Shown: positions 44,525-57,129, counted from the first letter of the stretch. The stretch: 64,000 nt of DNA from Hydnum rufescens UP504 (GCA_014904985.1 MU129077.1:1-64000), one strand, 5' to 3'. Numbers and translations are program-made. The notes: generated from the sequence alone by a model not told the origin.

Positions 44525-45195
44525 TGAGAATGTGACGTCAACCTCTTCAGTATCGAAGGACTCCATTTGTTAGCCAATAGTGCTGCTCTTCGCGTTCTTC
44601 TGTCGGTGACACCCCATTCCTGCTCCAGATAGCTTTTGTACGTATATTCCACTTATCCCGGCCGTAAAACTTCGAGCGAGACTGCAATAGTTCAATCATC
44701 GGCATCACCAATGCATCTCCCCGGGACTCCTCCCCGCTCACCCCCATCACCGACACTCAACTAGGGGATTCTAGGTATGCTACGTTCGTCATCCACACCT
44801 CCGTCAGTGTCCAACTAGCGTCGGTAGGTTCAGGGTGCTCGTTGTGGGCAAAGTGAACCATGCATCCTTTCAAGGCGCTGCACGTCAATGAACCTCAACG
44901 GTCCACAGAGCATTCAAAGTCAGGAGTGGGAAAGTCTCCTTTGATCAACGCAGTATTCGGCGTCAACTTCGCTGTTCCTGCGCTTCCCCAAATTCAAATC
45001 TCATTATTTGCGTGCGATCGAGAGAACCCCTGATGATCAAGCCACTCAATACGATATTGACCAAAAACTCGATAACCAGCGACTCATTCTCCACGATTCA
45101 CAAGGTTTCGTGGCGGAGATATCGAGAATCTTCAAAAGGCAAAAGGTATGAGACTTCATCAATACTGAAAGGCGAGTCCATCTGTTGTCTCGGGA
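44525..45195. repeat. Segmental duplication, copy 2 (partner 37,725-38,400)
   Basis: Same orientation and order as copy 1, starting GTGACGTCAACCTCTTCAG. It places a GTPase-like fragment directly downstream of permease copy 2. Confidence 0.85.
44810..45150 (+). pseudogene. G-domain GTPase fragment 3
   Basis: Near-identical to fragment 2. VLVVGK is followed by an intron (GTGAAC to CAAAG) and SGVGKSPLINAVFGVNF, then ATQYDIDQKLDN and LILHDSQGF. It stops soon after (FKRQKV-stop), just before the foldback insertion at about 45,194. Decayed. Confidence 0.65.
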
Positions 45196-45578
45196 CCCCT
45201 ACCCATAGGCAGGAACACCAGCCTCTATATAGAGGCTGGGATCGCTTTGTATGGACGTAACATAGTACCCAATTATATTGGCTATTGCCGTCCAAATGTA
45301 TGGTGGTTAAGGTCCCAAATAAATCACCTGATTCTTACGGGTAACCCGATTGGGCCGTGGTGACGGAAAAATGGCAGTAAAGAACTGGCTCTGGATATTT
45401 TTCATATTATTTCTACCATAGGGTGATGTTTGGGACAGTCCGTCTTCACCCCAGTCATTTCCATCTCCCTACGACCTCATCCTCACAAATCACGTGGTTT
45501 ATTTGGTGCCTTAACGAACAATACAATTTGGTACCACCTCCGTCTATTCAAAGGGGTCCCAGACTACCCTACCCACAT
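45194..45578. mobile_element. Foldback/MITE-like insertion of about 385 bp
   Basis: It interrupts the duplication: copy 1 runs CTCGGGGCACCCACATGTATCC without it. GGGACCCCT near the left end has its inverse near the right end. Internal stretches at about 45,247-45,335 are inversely similar to about 45,484-45,545 (shared core CCAAATAAAYCAC). A perfect 22 bp palindrome (45,218-45,239, core TCTATATAGA) lies near the left end. CTACCC occurs at both borders. No ORF. Confidence 0.6.
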
Positions 45579-45644
45579 GTATCCATTATTACAGTAACAG
45601 TGAGATTTGTAATTGGGACTAGGCCAAGAGATGTCAAGGCTAAT

Positions 45645-46065
45645 ATTTAACAGCTCCGGGATGACTCTAGAGCCCAGAATAAATAACGTACAGAGTCATC
45701 CCATCTGAAGTGACCTCAACTTTCAGTGCACTCACCGAGACCGACGGAACAACTGCTCCGAAGTCCCCCACACACATCGGCTAGTGAGACAGTCCCTTAG
45801 GATAGACAGCAAGCGAGCAAAACACACTCGCTAGCATTTTTCACTGTCTCGTAGCTTCAGTCGATAAACGCTGGCTCGATTTCCCACATCACGTGATCTA
45901 CGTGGCTCAAGTCTCCAAAACGGGTCTTGAATTGTTTGGATCGAACACAGCCTGGTGGAAACGGGCGGAAAAACGGGCTTTAGGGATCAAACCGCTCAAA
46001 AAACTTTCTCGACAATCAAAATGGCTTTGCAAGTCCTGATTTTGCACATGAAGTATGCTTTCAAG
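45645..46065 (+). repeat. Duplicated upstream module of the permease genes, copy 2
   Basis: Same order as 39,955-40,345 with small indels. Here it is separated from the nearest permease (48,071) by about 2 kb of other sequence. Confidence 0.6.
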
Positions 46066-46137
46066 TACAAGAGGTATTCCTTCTACCGTACTCTGGGTTT
46101 CATCGTGTTTAGGGTTTTTTGGGTTCGGGTGTCAACA

Positions 46138-47815
46138 TGAGTGACGGGGGTCCTGACACTACCCGGGAGCCTCCGCATTCCATTTGCATCCGTCAGTCGG
46201 GTACTGACCGTAACTGACGGTCTCGCAACCTTCTGAAAACGGCCATATTGCAACCCCTCTGCAGCCCCAATGTCGTCTCCCATACCACCGCCCATGGTAC
46301 CCCCGATTTAGGTTCCCCCTCGCCTACATTTTTCTGCCTCAGTGGTCGCTGCGAATGGTCAACTCTGGGAACGATGGTCTCGAGGTGCCAATATTCGGAT
46401 CCTAACGAATGATATTAGAGCTCCAGGGGATGGTCAAGGAGTCTCGGAAATTTCCCCCGTGGCCCGAACAAGAGGCGAGTTTATCCCCATACTCCATGTC
46501 AAGATATTGACGCGTTTAGTAGGAGGTCCAAGGTGAAAGAAATCCACTGTTTCTAGAGTTAAAAAAATCCCTCATACCACCCGCGTACTCGTTCGAGGAG
46601 ACACACACGAACGCAGGATTCCGAGAGTCTGTGCTCCTGATCCCGATGCTCTTTCAGCATCAACGCCAGCTCCTGCTAGAGCAAGGCCCTGCACCCCAGG
46701 AGGCGGATTTCCGACTCCCCATTGACAGCCTAGTCTCTTATATATTTCGAACGTTGGAGCTTTCCGAAGGAAATGCAATGGGCCAAATGTACATCGCTTT
46801 CACCCTCTAGCAACACCCCCAGAGACCAACTTGAACTAAGTGTCTTCTACAGGTGTGAATATCCTCTCATTCTACCCGTGTCAGAACTCGAACTACCTCG
46901 GGCAATTGCAGACCTCGCCGTGTGCATCGAGATGAGAGACTTTTCCGTCGATCTCCCCGACCATGTTCGAGATGAAATCACTGCCATAGACCTTAGAGCA
47001 GATCTAGTCTATACCGATCTCCACACTGGGTAATGGAGTATAAGCGAGCAACTACAAGCCATTTCCAACTTTCTTTTTATCTAGCCGCGGCAGTCCGTCA
47101 ACGGGTAGTTCTCGGTTTCCCCGAACACTATGTGTTTGATGCAGCATGAATTAGGGCTGGGGTGATCGGAACGTACGCAGCGACTTGGCCTGGTAGTAAA
47201 GTACGGAGTTCACAAAAGATAATCAGTAAAAACTTGCGTATCTACACAGGCTCTATTTCACCTGTCTATGCCCTTGTGTACGACCTGGAAACGTACTATC
47301 TGAATAAGCCGGATGAGGCTGCTTCTCTCTTCCTCTTCATACGCTGTGTCGCCAAGAAAGCCGTTGAGTATAAAGCACACTTAGCCAAGATAGAAATGAA
47401 ATCACTTCCACCCTTTGCATCGGGGTATCAAAGCTGGAAGGCACCTCCCCGACCGTCTGATGGCGACAACCGAAAACGAAGGTGGGGTGACGATGATCCT
47501 GTTCATGATTTTGTTTCCGGCTCTGAGGGTGCTTCTGGAAACTCAGGAGGTGCTGTGCAACAGGGAATAGAACCTGACCTAGACAAAGGCGAACATTGTG
47601 ATTTTGTGCTAGGGGGTGGACCTTGGGCTCTGGAAATGAACCAGTGGGCCCAAGAAGCTCGCGAAAGCCCTGCAAGCTTGGGGGATCGGGATGAGCCCCT
47701 AAGGGCCGAGTCAGTTCGTTCCATCATTGTTCCCTGTATGAAATTCCGTTCATTTCTTGTTGGCAAAATTACTTTTTCGGGGCGAATTTTTCGTGTCACA
47801 CCCCACATTTCCTAG
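46138..47815 (+). pseudogene. Unrecognised gene or remnant between upstream module and permease copy 3
   Basis: Coding-like blocks: MSDGGPDTTREPPHS (46,138), LELPRAIADLAVCIEMRDFS and VDLPDHVRDEITAIDLRADL (to 47,033), then a 217-residue open frame 47,162-47,815 with YALVYDLETYYLNKPDEAAS, FIRCVAKKAVEYKAHLAKIE and an acidic, Arg-rich tail (RKRRWGDDD). Likely introns separate the blocks, but stops between them (for example near 46,720) suggest damage. The final residues (GRIFRVTPHIS) belong to a segment also found upstream of permease copy 2 (about 41,390-41,427). No family recognised. Confidence 0.35.
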
Positions 47816-48070
47816 TTCGGCGACTTTCTGTGACGCGTGACAAAGGTCTTCGAGGGGCGTGTGACGCGTGACACGATCTTAATTGCATTTTCGGTTTACA
47901 CCGGCCAGGGCGGGAAGTCAAGACTGCATTCAGCCACTGTTACAAGGCGGTACACCAGATACTCGGCTCACCGATGGCCAACTTAGTTACTAGATAAGAG
48001 TTCGACCCACCGACTACATACCCCGCATTTCTCTACCCTCTACACAATCACCCTGGACCTTCTAGTCCCT

Positions 48071-50576
48071 ATGCCAGGATTACCAGGAAACGATGACCCC
48101 AGCGCCTTGGCCGGAAGGTCGTTTTTTTGTCCCCAGACGAAAAGACTCTCGCAAAACTTGGCTATAAGCAAGAATTCAAACGCGCCTTCTCCCCCTTCGA
48201 GGTGTTTGGGATCGCTTTTTCAATCATCGGGCTGTTTCCTTCGATTGTGTCGGTCTTGATATATGCCGTGCCGTGAGCTCCATCACCCCTTTCTACCTTA
48301 TCATCCCTTGTACTTATCCCGCACAATCCCAGGAATGGAGGCCCTAGTGCTATGGTTTGGGGTTGGTTCGTCGCCTCCTTATTCATATTGTGCATTGGCA
48401 TCAGCATGGCCGAGCTCGCAAGTGCAGCACCAACCTCTGGCGGGGTATGTTCTTTCCCCCCCCCCTTCCTTTCATACGTGTCGAACTTCTCGCGTACAGC
48501 TCTATTTTTGGACGCATACACTCTCTTCTCCGCGATACAAGAATGTGCTTGCGTGGGTTGTCGGATGTGCGTTTTCATCCCGCACTCTATTCCATGGAAT
48601 CAATGGTCTAATCCTCATTAATCTTTAGATGCGAATACCATCGGATCCATATCCGCGGTCGCCTCAATTGATTGGGGTGCAGCACTACAAATTATGGCTG
48701 CCGCGACTATAGGGTCGCGCGGTCAATCATTCACTCCTACAAATGGACAAACTTTGTGGGCCTTCTGTGTAGTTTTGTTTCTGTCTCCAATCTAACTTCA
48801 CTGGCGAAAAAGCGCCGTATATGTTGCTGTCGTGTTTTCGCACGCTCTGCTTTGCAGGTGTGTATTAATTGTTCTGTGTCGAGGTAGGCACCCGACACTA
48901 GCTGACATTGATTCTAGTCTAGGGACAACGGTTTTGGCCCGACTACAGAATCTTTATGTTGTGCTTAACATCGTGTCCGTCATGTGCTAGTTCCCCTTCC
49001 TTAGATTATACCTGACATGACGCCGTCGTTAAGACTCTGTCTGGCCGTAATTATCGCCGTCCCTGTAGCGACGCCGAAGGAGTTCCACAATAGTGCCTCG
49101 TACGCACTGGGCAATTTTACAAACTGTGAGCTTTTATTTTCGTTCAACCCGTGCAACGCTGAACTCTCACAATAGTGAATGGCTGGCCCAATGGATATGC
49201 TTTTATCCTTTCGTTCTTATCACCGGTGTGGACCATCTGTGCGTCTTTTCTGACTGTGGGTTCTTGACGAGTGGGACTCGAGTTGAACCATTGTGTCACA
49301 TGTGCATATAGGCTCGTTCGATTCGAGTGTACACATTAGTGAGGAAGCGTATGACCTCACTTTTCCGTTTTCCCTTGACACTTTTATCCTTATATGGGTT
49401 CGGAATTGCACAGAACGAATGCCGCAACCGCTGTCCCATGGGCAATCGTTGGAGCGATCGGTATTAGCGGTATATTAGGTACCGCTATCTTGATCGTCCT
49501 ATCATTCTTCATGGGCACAAATATAAATGACATTGTGAATGACCCAATCGGGCAACCGATGGCTGTGATCCTCTTCAATTCTCTGGGTCAGAGGGGGACT
49601 ATCGCGCTGTGGGCCTTTGTTGTGATTGCACAATACATGATGGGCAGCAGTATGGTGGGGGATCTCTTGTGGCTTGTTTGGCTACGCATTTCGATTCATG
49701 GCTAATTTCTTCATTTTTCACTAGCTTCTTGCAGCGTCGCGGCAGTCTTTCGCATTCTCACGGGATGGCGCGCTTCCCTTTTCACGCTACTTGTACCCGA
49801 TGAACTCGTACACTGGTACACCTGTGAACAGTTAGGTTGTTTCTCATCTTCTCTCAGTTTTCCTTATCAACATGTCTGTGTAGCCGTGTGGTTTACAGCG
49901 ACATGCGCCGTCCTGTTGGGATTATTGGCTTTTGCAGGTCCGGCTGCTATCGGTGCTATCTTCTCCGTGAGCTTCTCCCCTCGTCCTATACTGTGATATC
50001 ACGGGCATCCCTGACGCGCTCTTGCTTTGATAGGTGTCCGTGGTGGGGTCGTACGTTGCCGTAGGTACCCATCATTTCATCTTTCAGATAATTATCTGAA
50101 TTTGTATACAGTACTCCATTCCAATCGTTGCTCGCTTCGCGTTTAGATCCACCAACAATTTCCAACATGGTCCATTCTACCTCGGAAGATGGGTAACTAG
50201 GGATTCTCGTAGTAAGCATACGATTAACTTTCCCTGACGACATTTCCTAGGGGCTCCCTGTGGCGATTATTGCCGTCTCGTTCATGTCATTCATCAGTGT
50301 GGCCTTGCTATTCCCTACCACTGCCCACACCAATGCATCAGATATGAACTATAGTGCGTGCACCGATAGTGCTCATGATATGTTCCTCCTTTTGACATCT
50401 TTTTATATACAGCGGTAGTTGTAATGGGCGGGGTATTGTTAGGTTCGCTCCTCTGGTATTTCTTTCCCAAATACGGTGGTGTACACTGGTTCAGGGGGCC
50501 TGTGCCGACCATAGTCATCGTTGACGGCGAGGGAGAGGATCAGAGCTCTCAGCAGGCAGAAGGTGTAGACGTCTGA
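48071..50576 (+). CDS. APC-family GABA/amino-acid permease copy 3 (frameshift near start)
   Basis: Same exon plan as copies 2 and 5. The coding blocks from VVFLSPDEK onward look open: AMVWGWFVASLFILCIGISM, LYFWTHTLSSPRYKN, ANTIGSISAVASIDWG, NGWPNGYAFILSFLSPVWTI, SFDSSVHISEEA, GTNINDIVNDPIGQPMAV, LLAASRQSFAFSRDG, YSIPIVARFAFRSTNN, LLWYFFPKYGGVHWF and the acidic tail ending EGVDV (stop 50,574-50,576). In exon 1 about four bases are missing before VVFLS, so the ATG at 48,071 is out of frame with the rest. An alternative start would have to lie inside exon 1. The DUF7918 copy 1 follows 177 bp downstream on the same strand. Confidence 0.72.
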
Positions 50577-50752
50577 TGATTTCTTTTGGATTTGTATCCC
50601 CTACGAAGAGCTTGTACGCATCGCAATTGAGAGGACGACCAATTGCATCGGACTCGGTGTTAAATTTGGTAATCATCATCGACACCGTTAGGAACATTCC
50701 GCGACTAGATTAAATCCACGCGGCTGGCACAATATCGCGACGGCAGACCATC

Positions 50753-52060
50753 ATGGTTCGTGCACCCGGTATTGGTTTTGAGTTCCGTATATTCTGTGAG
50801 GTCTCCCGGAATACTCCGCCCTCGAGGAGGGGAATAAGATCACCTGTTAGGTGCCGTCACAAGAAGGCAAGGTATGCTGTATTCCCACACATTCTGATGT
50901 CTCATATTGGAATGATCTGCAGACTTGTGCCACGATCTCAGGCATTCACCATACGTGCGGACCCCGATTCAGCTCCCAATCCTTCAGGGAGAATACTGGG
51001 TTGAAAAATCTATTTCGATGGGAGTCAAGAGTCTGCTGGGAAACACATCCTATCTTCTGCGTCTAGGACTATCGATCGTATGACAACCGAAGGAGGCATC
51101 CAAGGCAGTGGGTATACGATGATCTAGTGCTGCATTGCAAATGCTTAATTTGACATGTTAGATTTTGCTTCTCCAAGTAAAGCTCTTGGGTACATCTTTG
51201 CTTGCGTAGTGGCGGGATTTTGTAGATATTCACTACCTTTTACAGAAAACGATGATGCCACCCAACTTTCAGAGGACCAGATTAAATTTTTGGGGACTAT
51301 ATATCTTTGCCTCTACCATGTCCGCAAGGTCGGGCTGTCTTGCTATGGGAAGCCTCCGGTTGTTTTTTTCTCAAAGGGCCATCGCTTCACCTGCCATAAA
51401 TGAACGGTCAAAAAGGGTGGAGGGCATGTAATCTCGTGAGCATTGTCAAAACATCTCGTGTTCCTTGGAATGCTACTTACAGGTATCAGCTCGGGAGCCG
51501 AATTGGGCGTGTCGAAAGCTAAGTCATCGTATAACGTCCAATCTGTCCTCAACATGCCATCCGTGGGTGAGGTTCTTGATTGACGGTCACCGGAAGAATC
51601 CAGTTGATACTGCTTTGTTTTTAGATGTAATATTTCACTACGCCCCGAAAGGTTAGAAGTTTGAGCTAGTTCCCTAATGTGGGGTTTTGTCATGCTTGAC
51701 CCCTCTTTGTAGAGCTTCTGATCACTCGTGAAATCATTCCCAGGCCTCTCTTGCCACCTCCAGTCATAAAACCAGCCAACATGGATGCAGCTGTAAAACG
51801 AGAGAGGGAAAGCACCGATGATGACGCCGGTGCATTGACGGATGAGGAGGATGCTGCTGCGTACGCTGGGTTAAGAGTATGTAATTCCCTTTTATTGGAC
51901 TTGGTCCTAGTCTCTCTCATGGGACTCACATCATTGCATCACACCTTAGACCAAGATTGCTGCAAAGAAACGAGTAAAGATTACTTCAGTGAAGCAGGAG
52001 CCTACAGATATCTCGACAAGGATATTCAACAAAGGCGAGATCATTGACATTAGTGACTGA
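50753..52060 (+). pseudogene. DUF7918-domain protein copy 1 (frameshifted)
   Basis: DUF7918 proteins are nuclear-type basidiomycete proteins of unknown function. It starts MVRAPGIGFEFRIFCE, where about seven bases are missing compared with copies 2 and 3, breaking the frame before LPEYS. Then come GNK-TCWV-SQEGK, QAFTIRADPDSAPNPSGR, the LGTIYLCLYHVRKVG block, FHYAPKG, LLITREIIPRPLLPPP, an acidic/basic segment AAVKRERESTDDDAG and the Lys-rich C-terminus KIAAKKRVKITSVKQEP ending IIDISD (stop 52,058-52,060). It is multi-exon. It pairs with permease copy 3 and mirrors copy 2. Confidence 0.7.
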
Positions 52061-52067
52061 TACAGGA

Positions 52068-52428
52068 TCAAGACCATAATGTCTCTACGATGGTTCTCCT
52101 CCTGCTTGCCGCCGACTTTTTGACATGGAGACCGTGACCCAAGACAATCGTGTAACTTACGAAACTTTCCTTCACATCCCGCAAGAGGGTGAATGATGTG
52201 ACTCTGTGCATATCAGTGCTAATCCACACATCTCTAAACTCTAACATGGACTTCTGAGATTGAGGGGCGTTCATCTAGTGCTCCTTTGATTTATTGATTA
52301 TGTTAGAATTAATTATTACATTAAACTCAATATCAGGTTCACCCACAGGGGGGCCACCAGTACAAGAGCTGGCAAGCGGAGGGACAACCATTATAGAGAC
52401 ATTATTATGATCTTCTCTCCAGCATGTA
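52068..52428. other. Spacer at the axis of the inverted duplication
   Basis: A minus-strand frame (52,274-52,068: QKSMLEFRDVWISTDMH, VSYTIVLGHGLH) resembles 59,130-59,330 next to DUF7918 copy 3 (QFQKCMLEFKEA...). It is a shared coding remnant of unknown family at the 3' side of these genes. Confidence 0.4.
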
Positions 52429-53700
52429 TCAGTCACTGATCTCAATGATCTCGCCTTTTTTGAATATCCTCGATGAGATCTCTGCAGGCTCTGGCTTCAC
52501 TGAGGCACTCTTCACTCGTTTCTTCGCAGCAATCTTGGCCTAAGGTGGGATACAATGCTGTGAGGGAGACCAGGAGGAAGTCCAATGGCTGTGTATTACA
52601 TACTCTCAACCGAGCGTACGCGGCAACATCCTCCTCGTCGGTTAATGCGTTGGCGTCATCATCGGTCTCTTCCCTTTCTCGTTTTACAGCCGCATTCTCT
52701 ATGGCTGGTTTCACAGCCGGAGGCGAGGGAGGCCTAGGAATGATTTCACGAGCGATCAGAAGCTCTGTAAAAGACAGGTCATGCGTGACAATAACACATT
52801 ACTAGCTCAAACTTCTAACCTTTCGGGGCGTAATGAAATATAATATCTACAGAGAAACAGTATCAACTGGATCATTCCGGCAACCGTCAATTAAGACCCT
52901 CACCCAGGGATGGAATGTTGGGGATAACTTCTATGCGATACATTATCTTAGGTTTCGACACCGCCAATTCGGGCCCCAAGCTGGTATTTGTAAGTTAGTA
53001 TTCCAAGGAACGCAAGATGTTCTAACAATCCTTACGAAATTACATGCCCTCCACCCTTTTTTGACCGTTCATTTAAAGCAGGTGGAGCGACTGCCCCTTG
53101 AGAAACAACCGGTGGCACCCCATAGTGAGGCCCAACCCTGCGGACATGATCGAGGTGAAGGCGTATGGTTCCCAATGATTTAATCTGGTCTTCTGAGAGT
53201 TGGGCATCATCACACTCTACGAAAGGTAGTGAATATCTCTAAATCTCGCCACTACCTAGGCAAAGACATACCCAAAAGCTTTAACTTGGAAAAACAAGGC
53301 CTAAGAGGTAAAATTAAGCATTAATACCGCACTATATCACCGCATACTTACTGCCTTTCGATGCCTCCTTCTGTTGTTATACTATCGATAAATCCAGGTA
53401 TGGCATACGCCCCAGCACACTCTTTGCTCCCATCGAAATAGATTGTGACACGCGACATTCTCCCAGGAGGATCTGGAGCTGATTGGGAGGTCATGCGTAT
53501 TTTGAACGCCTGAGATGGTGGTACAAGTCTGGAGCTCATTCTGGGACGTCGGAATGAATGAAAACACAGTATACCTTGCCTTCCATTGAAGCTACCCAAC
53601 AGGTGACCTTATTCCCCTCCGCGACGACGGAGTATTCTGGGAGATATTCACCCTCACACCATATACGAAACTCAAAAGCAGTACCAGGAGCGCGAACCAT
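52429..53700 (-). CDS. DUF7918-domain protein copy 2
   Basis: The start at 53,700 gives MVRAPGTAFEFRIWCEGEYL, then PEYSVVAEGNKVTCWVAS, the best preserved N-terminus with copy 3. Next come SQAFKIRMTSQSAPDPPGRM, TIYFDGSKECAGAYAIPGF, a region with HSE and HVR..G, LLIAREIIPRPPSPPAVKPA, KREREETDDDANALTDEED and a C-terminus ending IIEISD (stop 52,429-52,431). Several short introns are needed. It is convergent with copy 1, 369 bp apart, and is downstream of permease copy 4 on the same strand. Confidence 0.65.
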
Positions 53701-53845
53701 GATGGTCCGGTGGCGATGTTGAATCAGACAGCCGCGGAAAGCGCCGCCAGATTTAGCAGGCAGTCGGATGCAACCGGAAATGCCGTAAGCACGATGGTCC
53801 TCAATGCGTACACGCTCATGGGGACGTAAATCAAGAAATCAATCA

Positions 53846-56386
53846 TTAGACATCCACAACATCTCCCTTGAAGGGCTCCTTCTTCTCTTGAAACCTCTGG
53901 TCCTCTTCTTCGTCGTCGGCAATGACTATGGTCGGCACTGGTCCCTTGAACCAATGTACACCACCGTATTTGGGAAAGAAATACCAAACCACCGAGCCTA
54001 ACAACACCCCGCCTATTAGCACTACCGCTGTGTATAACAAGATGTTAAAAGAAGGCACGCATCATGCGCACAATCGGTGCACGCACAATAATTCATATTT
54101 GATGCAGTGGTCTGGGCAGTAGTAGGGAATAGGAACGCCACGCTGATGAATGACATGAACGAGACAGCAATAATCGCCACAGGAAGGCCCTAGGAAACAT
54201 TGTCAGGCTAAATTAATCGTATGGTTATGAGAATCCTAATTACCCATCGTCCGACGTGGAATGGGCCGGATTGGAAATTGTTGGTGGATCTAAACGCGAA
54301 GCGAGCAACGATTGGAATCGAGTACTGTGTGCAAATTCAGATAATTATCTAAAAGAAGAAATTATGGGTACGTACGGCATCGTACATCCCCACCACGGGA
54401 ACCTATCGAAGGAGGGGCGCGTCAGTGGCGCCCGTGATATCGCAGTAGAGGATAAGGAGAGAAACTCACAGAGAAGATAGCACCGATGGCAGCTGGACCT
54501 GTGAAAGCCAATAATCCCAACAGGGGTGCACATGTCGCTGTAAGCTACACGGCTACACAGACATGTTGATAAGGCAAACTCAGAAGATCAGAAAGAACCT
54601 AACTGTCCACAGGTGCACCGGTGTATGAGTTCATCCGATATAAGTTTTTTTCGTGAAAAGGGAAGCGCGCCATCCCGTGGGAATGCGAACGATTGGCGAG
54701 ATGCTGCAAGAAGCTAGTAAAAAATGAATGGCCGCGGGCATGAATCAAAACGCGTAAGCAAACACAAGCTGCGAGAGATTCCCGCACAATATTGCTCCCC
54801 ATCAGGTATTGCGCAATTACAACGAAGGCCCACAGTGCGATAGTTACCCTCTGACCCAGAGAGTTAAAGAGGATCACAGCCCTCGGTTGCCCGATTGGAT
54901 CATTCACGATGGCATTTATATTTGTGCCCATGAAGAACGATAGGATGACCAAGATAAAGGTGCCTAATATACCACTGATACCGACGGCTCCAACGATTGC
55001 CCATGGGACAGCGATTGCGGCGTTCGTTCTGTGCAATTCCGAACCCATATAAGAACAAAAGGCTCAAGTAAACGGGAAAATGGGGGCATACGCTTCCTCA
55101 CTAATGTGTACACTCGAATCGAAGCCACCTATATCCACACATGACACAATAGTTCAACTCAAGTGCCATTCGTCGAGAACCCATTAGCGGAAAAAACACA
55201 CCGATGGTCCACACCGGTGATAAGAACGAAAGGATGAAAGGATATCCATTGGGCCAACCATTCACTGTTATAAGAGTTCAGCTTTGCACTAGTTGAACGA
55301 AAATGAAAGCCCACAGTTCGTGAAATTGCCCAGTGCATATGAGGCACTATTGTGGAACTCCTTTGGTGTCGCTACAGGGATGGCAATAATCACGGCCAGA
55401 CAAAGTCTTAATAGCGGTCTCATGTCAGGTATGGATGATCTAAGTAAAGGGAACTAGCACATCACGGACGTGGCGTTAAGCACAACATAAACATTCTGTG
55501 GTCTGGCCAAAGCCGTTGTCCCTACACTAGAATCGATGTCGGCTACCGTCGGGGTGCGCTACCTGGCACAGAACAGTTATTACACACCTGCAAATCACAG
55601 CGTGCGAAAACACGACAGCAACATACACAGCACTTTTTCGCCAGTGAAGTCAGATTGGAGACAGAAACAAAACTACACAGAAGACCCACAAAGTTTGTCC
55701 GTTCGTAGGAATAAACGATTGACCGCGTGACCCTATAGTCGCGGCAGCCATAATTTGTCGTGCTGCACCCCAATCGGCCGAAGCGACTCCGGATATGGAT
55801 CCAATAGTATTCGCATCTAAACATTAGTGAGGATTAGGCCATTAATTCCATGGAATAGAGTGGGGAATGAAAACGCACATCCGACAACCCACGCAAGTAC
55901 ATTCTTGTATCGCGGAGAAGAAAGTGTATGCGTCCAAAAATAGAGCCGTAGGCGAGAAGGTCGACACGTATGAGAGGAAGGAGGGGGGAAAGAACATACC
56001 CCGCCTGATGTTGGTGCTGCACTTGCGAGCTCGGCCATGCTGATGCCAATGCACAATATGAATAATGAGGCTACGAACCAACCCCAAACCATAGCACTGG
56101 GGCCTCCATTCCTGGGGCCACGCCAGAGAAATAAAAGGAATACTAAGGTAGAAAGGGGTGATAGAGCTCACGGCATGGCATATATCAAGACGGAGGCAAT
56201 CGAAGGGAACACCCCGATGATCGAAAAAGCGATCCCAAACAGCTCAAAGGTGGAGAAGGCGCGCTTAAATTCTTGCTTGTAGCCAAGTTTTGCGAGAATC
56301 TCTTCGCCTGGGGACAAGAAAGCGACTTTTTTCCGGCCAAGGCGCTTGGGACCATCGTTTCCTGTTAATCCTGTCGCACCAGACAT
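53846..56386 (-). pseudogene. APC-family GABA/amino-acid permease copy 4 (stop and frameshift)
   Basis: It starts MSGATGLTGNDGPKRLGRKK and ends with an acidic tail (IADDEEEDQRFQEKKEPF) at 53,846. Most exon blocks are open (NGGPSAMVWGWFVASLF, GTNINAIVNDPIGQPRAV). Two lesions: extra bases after ALPFSR (about 54,650) shift the frame where other copies read YLYRMNSY, and the following exon has TAG where others read VW. DEE near residue 28 is GEE. It is therefore probably inactive. It forms the mirror arm of copy 3. Confidence 0.78.
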
Positions 56387-57100
56387 GGGGTTACACTGGA
56401 GTCAAGACTACCGGAATCAGTGGATCAACGAGACGGCGAAGATCAAGCATTATTAGGTAAAGCGTAAAGATATTCGATATTGGGTAGGGAAGAAAGACAG
56501 CAATCGTGAGTATTGCCTTACGGCTGACGTGTGTCTAGCCGTGATTCCACCTGGATAATTGTAATCGAAACCTAAGCAGCACAATCGGGAGTCGTAGAGG
56601 ATAATCGCGATGCAGCCGAGAGTACGGTGGAGGGAATACCCGCGTTTGAAAGGCCATACTTGGCGGGAAAATCAGGACTTAGGAAACCCCATTTTAATTC
56701 GAGAAAATGTTTTCAGCGGTCTGATCCCAAAAGCCCGTTTTTCCGTCTGTTTTCAGAGGGCCTGTTCGATCCTAACAATCAAGGCCCCCATGTAGATCAC
56801 GTGGATACGTTTAGGCATGACTCAGAGGTTCGGTTCCACTGAAAATGTGGCGCGCCCGCCAAACATCGTGTTGGAATAAAGTCTTTGCAGGATTTAACAG
56901 TGATGCATACCTTCTACAAGATTTTACTAACAGATTTTCTTAAATCTACCGAGCCAGACGTCGTAATCCCAGCGTAACCAAACCCTCGAGTTAAGTTGGT
57001 CTGGTTACGAGACTACCGACGTCGGACTAGGTCTCACAATCCCCGGAAGTCCCCATCGCACCTAGAGGGTCCTGGTCACGAGTCTACGCTCACTAGTACG
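56387..57100. other. Upstream region of permease copy 4, no gene
   Basis: It contains CACGTGGATAC (about 56,800), recalling the CACGTGATC site in the duplicated upstream modules on the other strand. No coding block is recognised. Confidence 0.4.
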
Positions 57101-57129
57101 GAGTCTAGCAGCAAGACCCCCCGGTCTCG

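Larger units (their letters stand above)
48071..56386. repeat. Large inverted duplication (permease + DUF7918)x2
   Basis: Arms 48,071-52,060 and 52,429-56,386, each a permease gene followed by a DUF7918 gene, face each other across a 368 bp spacer. Exon blocks match in order and spacing, but many substitutions and indels separate the arms, so it is not a recent perfect palindrome. The third pair (59,441-63,504) has the orientation of the right arm. Confidence 0.85.

Noticed and set aside
45098..45295. tRNA or structured RNA gene around the 22 bp palindrome at 45,218-45,239
   Set aside because: The palindrome has no loop and no cloverleaf partners; it is better explained as part of the foldback insertion.
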